From Candidatus Brachybacter algidus (GTDB lineage: Bacteria; Bacteroidota; Bacteroidia; Chitinophagales; Saprospiraceae), in assembly GCA_016711705.1 (NCBI GenBank), contig JADJSK010000012.1, forward strand, positions 62,001-126,000: 64,000 nucleotides of DNA, in the 5' to 3' direction. The translations under genes were made by a program, and so were the position numbers. This document shows, piece after piece, positions 61,986 to 64,000 of the stretch. Under the pieces are notes generated by a model, which was not told where the DNA came from, made no database searches, and worked only from the letters and a program-made list of their open reading frames with translations. Every line of letters begins with the position of its first letter. Position 1 is the stretch's first letter.

Positions 61986-62801
61986 CTACAAAGTTTTATA
62001 AAGTCCAATACCCATTCCAATTTGATCTATTTTGTGTTGATAGGTATTCCTTTTGAAAGTGTTAGTCAAGGCATAGCCATAGTTTGCAAAAAGAGCGAGA
62101 GAAATACTACGGGTTAACTCTTGTTGGTAACCTAACCCTGCAAGTAAGCGCATATTGAATTTATTTACCTGGTTTGGTTGATAGCTAATAGAGATAGATT
62201 TATCATGTACAAAAGAGTGATGACTAAGAGTAGATATATCCGCAATTTCATTTTTTAGGATAAACTCATTGAGAATACCTGTTTGAAAATATAGTCCATT
62301 GCCCGCTTCCTTAACAAAAAATTGTGCAGTTAATGGAATGGATATCACCTTCATGATATTCTCGAGGGATAGATCAAGATTTACATTTTCATTATTTTGG
62401 ACCGAGCTGTTTTTGCTTCTTGCCAATATTAATTCCGTACTTATATTTCCAAGGGAGGTTGGCAAACTATGCTGAAAATGATTTTCAAAATCATCACCGG
62501 CACTTATCTCATCGACCGTAGAGTAGGGAAGATTGATGTCATATGTTGAGTTGCGCTTTCTTGAATAATAATTAACTGATGCATTTAACACGATTTTTGG
62601 GCTGATTTGTTTGCCAAAAGTCAATCCAAAACTTAATGAATTTGATGTTTTTTCATTAATTAATAATTCTGTCAATGGGTCAATATATTCTCCACTAATT
62701 CGATCATTCCATACATTATAACCCACCACTGGACCTATCCAAACCTTATTTCTTGTGCTTGCTTTTTTTGAAAATATCTTTACTTTCTTGTTGACCCACA
62801 A
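61986..62801 (-). CDS. outer-membrane-type beta-barrel domain, C-terminal part (frameshifted)
   Basis: 271 residues from a TTG inside the preceding gene. From VWIGPVVGYNVWNDR on, the sequence has alternating strands typical of a Bacteroidota outer membrane barrel. It lacks a signal peptide of its own. It continues the protein of 62746-63624 in another frame across an A7 run (T7 on the plus strand at 62763-62769); removing one A gives DIFKKASTRNKVWIGP in one frame. It is best seen as part of a single frameshifted gene. Confidence 0.6.
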   Translation of the reverse strand: MWVNKKVKIFSKKASTRNKVWIGPVVGYNVWNDRISGEYIDPLTELLINEKTSNSLSFGLTFGKQISPKIVLNASVNYYSRKRNSTYDINLPYSTVDEISAGDDFENHFQHSLPTSLGNISTELILARSKNSSVQNNENVNLDLSLENIMKVISIPLTAQFFVKEAGNGLYFQTGILNEFILKNEIADISTLSHHSFVHDKSISISYQPNQVNKFNMRLLAGLGYQQELTRSISLALFANYGYALTNTFKRNTYQHKIDQIGMGIGLYKTL

Positions 62802-63624
62802 TCAAGACATTTTCCGGAGTAATTAAATTATTAGCCGGATCAATACTAGAAATTACATATGAATTTAAACTAGGTAAAACTGGCAATTGATTTGCTCTTT
62901 CGCCAGGGTTTATATTGATGTTTTCCGAATTTAGAGGAGTTCTTTCAGATGAAGAAGGATCTCTAGAGGATGCCGTATTTACAACATCTTTGGGTAAGGG
63001 ATTTATGCTGTTTTGGGTGTTTGACTTGGTATTAATTGCAGCATTTTGCTGAATCTTGTCAGACGAATTCACAACTGCGAACTCGTTTTCTATCCGTTCC
63101 TGCCTTTCTGTTGACACCATTATACCGGATGCAGATCTTTCAGAAAAACGGTTAGATTCTAATTTATTATTAGGATTATTATTAAAATTTACTTTAGAAT
63201 TTAATTTACTATTATTTGGCTTTTCATTTTGAGGTGAAACGTTATTTTCAATTAAAACTTGATTCTGTTGTTCTTTTCTATTATCTAAATTTTGTTCTTT
63301 TGGCGAAGGCGTTAAACTTCCAATAGATTTGTCTACTTCATTGTCATTGTTTCCACACCTTTCTAATTCACGTTGTAATTCATTAATTCTATTATTTTTA
63401 TTGTAATTATCCAAACCCAAAGCAACAGCGGACAAAATTGCTAAACCTGCTAGTATAAATGGCAAAAATGCCCAAATTCTCCTACGTTCTTTTTTAGGTA
63501 TATTTGCGTCTATGTGTTGCCACACATCGTCATCCGGTATATTCCAATCATCAGGTTTTATATCCTGATTGAATTTGTCACGGAAATATTTTTCTAAATT
63601 ATCATTATCTTCCATCAAATTCAT
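62746..63624 (-). CDS. single-pass membrane protein following an ECF sigma factor
   Basis: 292 residues: a cytoplasmic domain at about 1-48 (DNLEKYFRDKFNQDIKPDDW, DDDVWQHIDANIPKKERRR), one membrane helix at about 49-70, a short coiled coil (INELQRELERC), and a long Asn/Ser/Gln-rich linker. The layout is that of a Bacteroidota protein with a cytoplasmic domain next to the sigma factor, an anti-sigma candidate, and a C-terminal barrel. It overlaps the sigma gene by 4 bp (ATGA). The C-terminal barrel is in another frame (61986-62801). Confidence 0.75.
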   Translation of the reverse strand: MNLMEDNDNLEKYFRDKFNQDIKPDDWNIPDDDVWQHIDANIPKKERRRIWAFLPFILAGLAILSAVALGLDNYNKNNRINELQRELERCGNNDNEVDKSIGSLTPSPKEQNLDNRKEQQNQVLIENNVSPQNEKPNNSKLNSKVNFNNNPNNKLESNRFSERSASGIMVSTERQERIENEFAVVNSSDKIQQNAAINTKSNTQNSINPLPKDVVNTASSRDPSSSERTPLNSENININPGERANQLPVLPSLNSYVISSIDPANNLITPENVLIVGQQESKDIFKKSKHKK

Positions 63625-64000
63625 TTAAAGGCTGCCTCTATTTTATTGCGCAACATATTCTTTGCTTTCATCAATTGTGTTTTTGAGGTATTTTCACTGA
63701 TTTTTAATTGTTCTGATATTTCATTGTGAGTATATCCTTCCACCACATATAAATTAAATACCGTTCTGTAGCCTATTGGCAATAATTGTATCAATTTAGT
63801 AAGATCTTTGATCATTAAGTCTGACAAAATACTTGATTCATATCCAACCATATTCTTTATGTCATCAATCGGCTGGAAATTAACTTTATTTTTTCTTAAT
63901 TTCTCCAAACAGGTATTTACCATTACTCTTCTGATCCAACTTCCTAAGGCTCCTTTTGAAGCATCGAATTGATAAAGATCTCTGAAAACTTTTATAAAAC
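63621..64000 (-). CDS. ECF-type RNA polymerase sigma factor (cut by window end)
   Basis: The open frame extends past the window end. It reads FIKVFRDLYQFDASKGALGS, WIRRVMVNTCLEKLRKNK (regions 2.3-2.4), then region 4 (TKLIQLLPIGYRTVFNLYVV, EGYTHNEISEQLKISENTSK). At least 126 residues are present; the N-terminus lies outside. ATG 63923 is internal, not the true start. It overlaps the downstream membrane protein by 4 bp. Confidence 0.88.
   Translation of the reverse strand, partial: FIKVFRDLYQFDASKGALGSWIRRVMVNTCLEKLRKNKVNFQPIDDIKNMVGYESSILSDLMIKDLTKLIQLLPIGYRTVFNLYVVEGYTHNEISEQLKISENTSKTQLMKAKNMLRNKIEAAFK

Noticed and set aside
62746..62801. Programmed frameshift at the A7 run in the membrane/barrel gene
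   Set aside because: The needed shift is +1, not the usual -1, there is no slippery heptamer in the right phase, and A7 is short for polymerase slippage. A mutation or read error is simpler.
1..64000. tRNA, rRNA, tmRNA or riboswitch genes
   Set aside because: No cloverleaf, rRNA or known riboswitch core was recognised by eye in any spacer; a covariance search (tRNAscan-SE, Infernal) would be decisive.

Overview
The window is chromosomal DNA from a member of the Bacteroidota, most likely Saprospiraceae or a close relative. Four things support this: type IX secretion (T9SS) C-terminal sorting domains on several secreted proteins; Bacteroidota-type promoters (TTG, about 20 bp, then TAnnTTTG); Bacteroidota families such as DUF2480, DUF4266/DUF3570, the PF14905-like outer-membrane barrel, Skp/OmpH pairs and LytS/LytTR pairs; and weak ribosome binding sites with frequent TTG/GTG starts. 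The lineage is inferred from gene content, not from a marker tree.

Layout. 1-4.6 kb: end of a DUF4266/DUF3570 locus, then a large outer-membrane barrel receptor. 5.2-16.9 kb: housekeeping genes (L25, mvaD, cvpA, murI with two Skp paralogues, hutH, scpB, DUF2480, panC) mixed with small envelope proteins. 17-23 kb: nitroreductase, YceI, a pirin with an export-like leader, a Crp/Fnr regulator, an NTF2-like protein and an ABC-2 type exporter. 23-29.5 kb: an AsmA-like DUF748 protein and the cell-shape operon mreB-mreC-mreD-mrdA ending in folA. 29.6-35.3 kb (minus strand): a T9SS metalloprotease and a three-gene operon of MbnP-like protein, MbnH/MauG-like di-haem enzyme and group III truncated haemoglobin. 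35.6-38.3 kb: AhpD-like protein and a UvrD/PcrA helicase. 38.3-40.1 kb: a REP-type palindrome array built around an IS200-like Y1 transposase. 40.1-47.8 kb (minus): a six-gene redox operon (NADPH:ferredoxin-type flavoprotein, 2-oxoacid:ferredoxin oxidoreductase alpha and beta, three-subunit transhydrogenase). 48-49.6 kb: a small HTH plus GNAT-like toxin-antitoxin-like locus, frameshifted, with two operator-like direct repeats. 49.7-53.4 kb: LytS/LytTR pair and a T9SS serine hydrolase. 53.9-57.5 kb: Hsp20, small membrane proteins, an ECF sigma factor and a cytochrome c lipoprotein. 57.8-61.9 kb: propeller lipoprotein plus a decayed paralogue, a Cys-rich exported protein, and a divergent histidine kinase/response regulator pair. 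61.9-64 kb: an ECF sigma factor cut by the window end, with a frameshifted transmembrane/barrel protein.

How it works together. The flavoprotein-KorAB-Pnt operon links NADPH, ferredoxin, a 2-oxoacid and the proton gradient in one unit. The MbnP-MbnH-haemoglobin operon looks like surface copper handling through a post-translationally modified tryptophan, joined to a haem protein. The mre operon drives lateral wall synthesis. The least ordinary parts are the REP/transposase array, the HTH/GNAT locus and the MbnP-MbnH-trHb operon. No tRNA, rRNA or CRISPR array was recognised.
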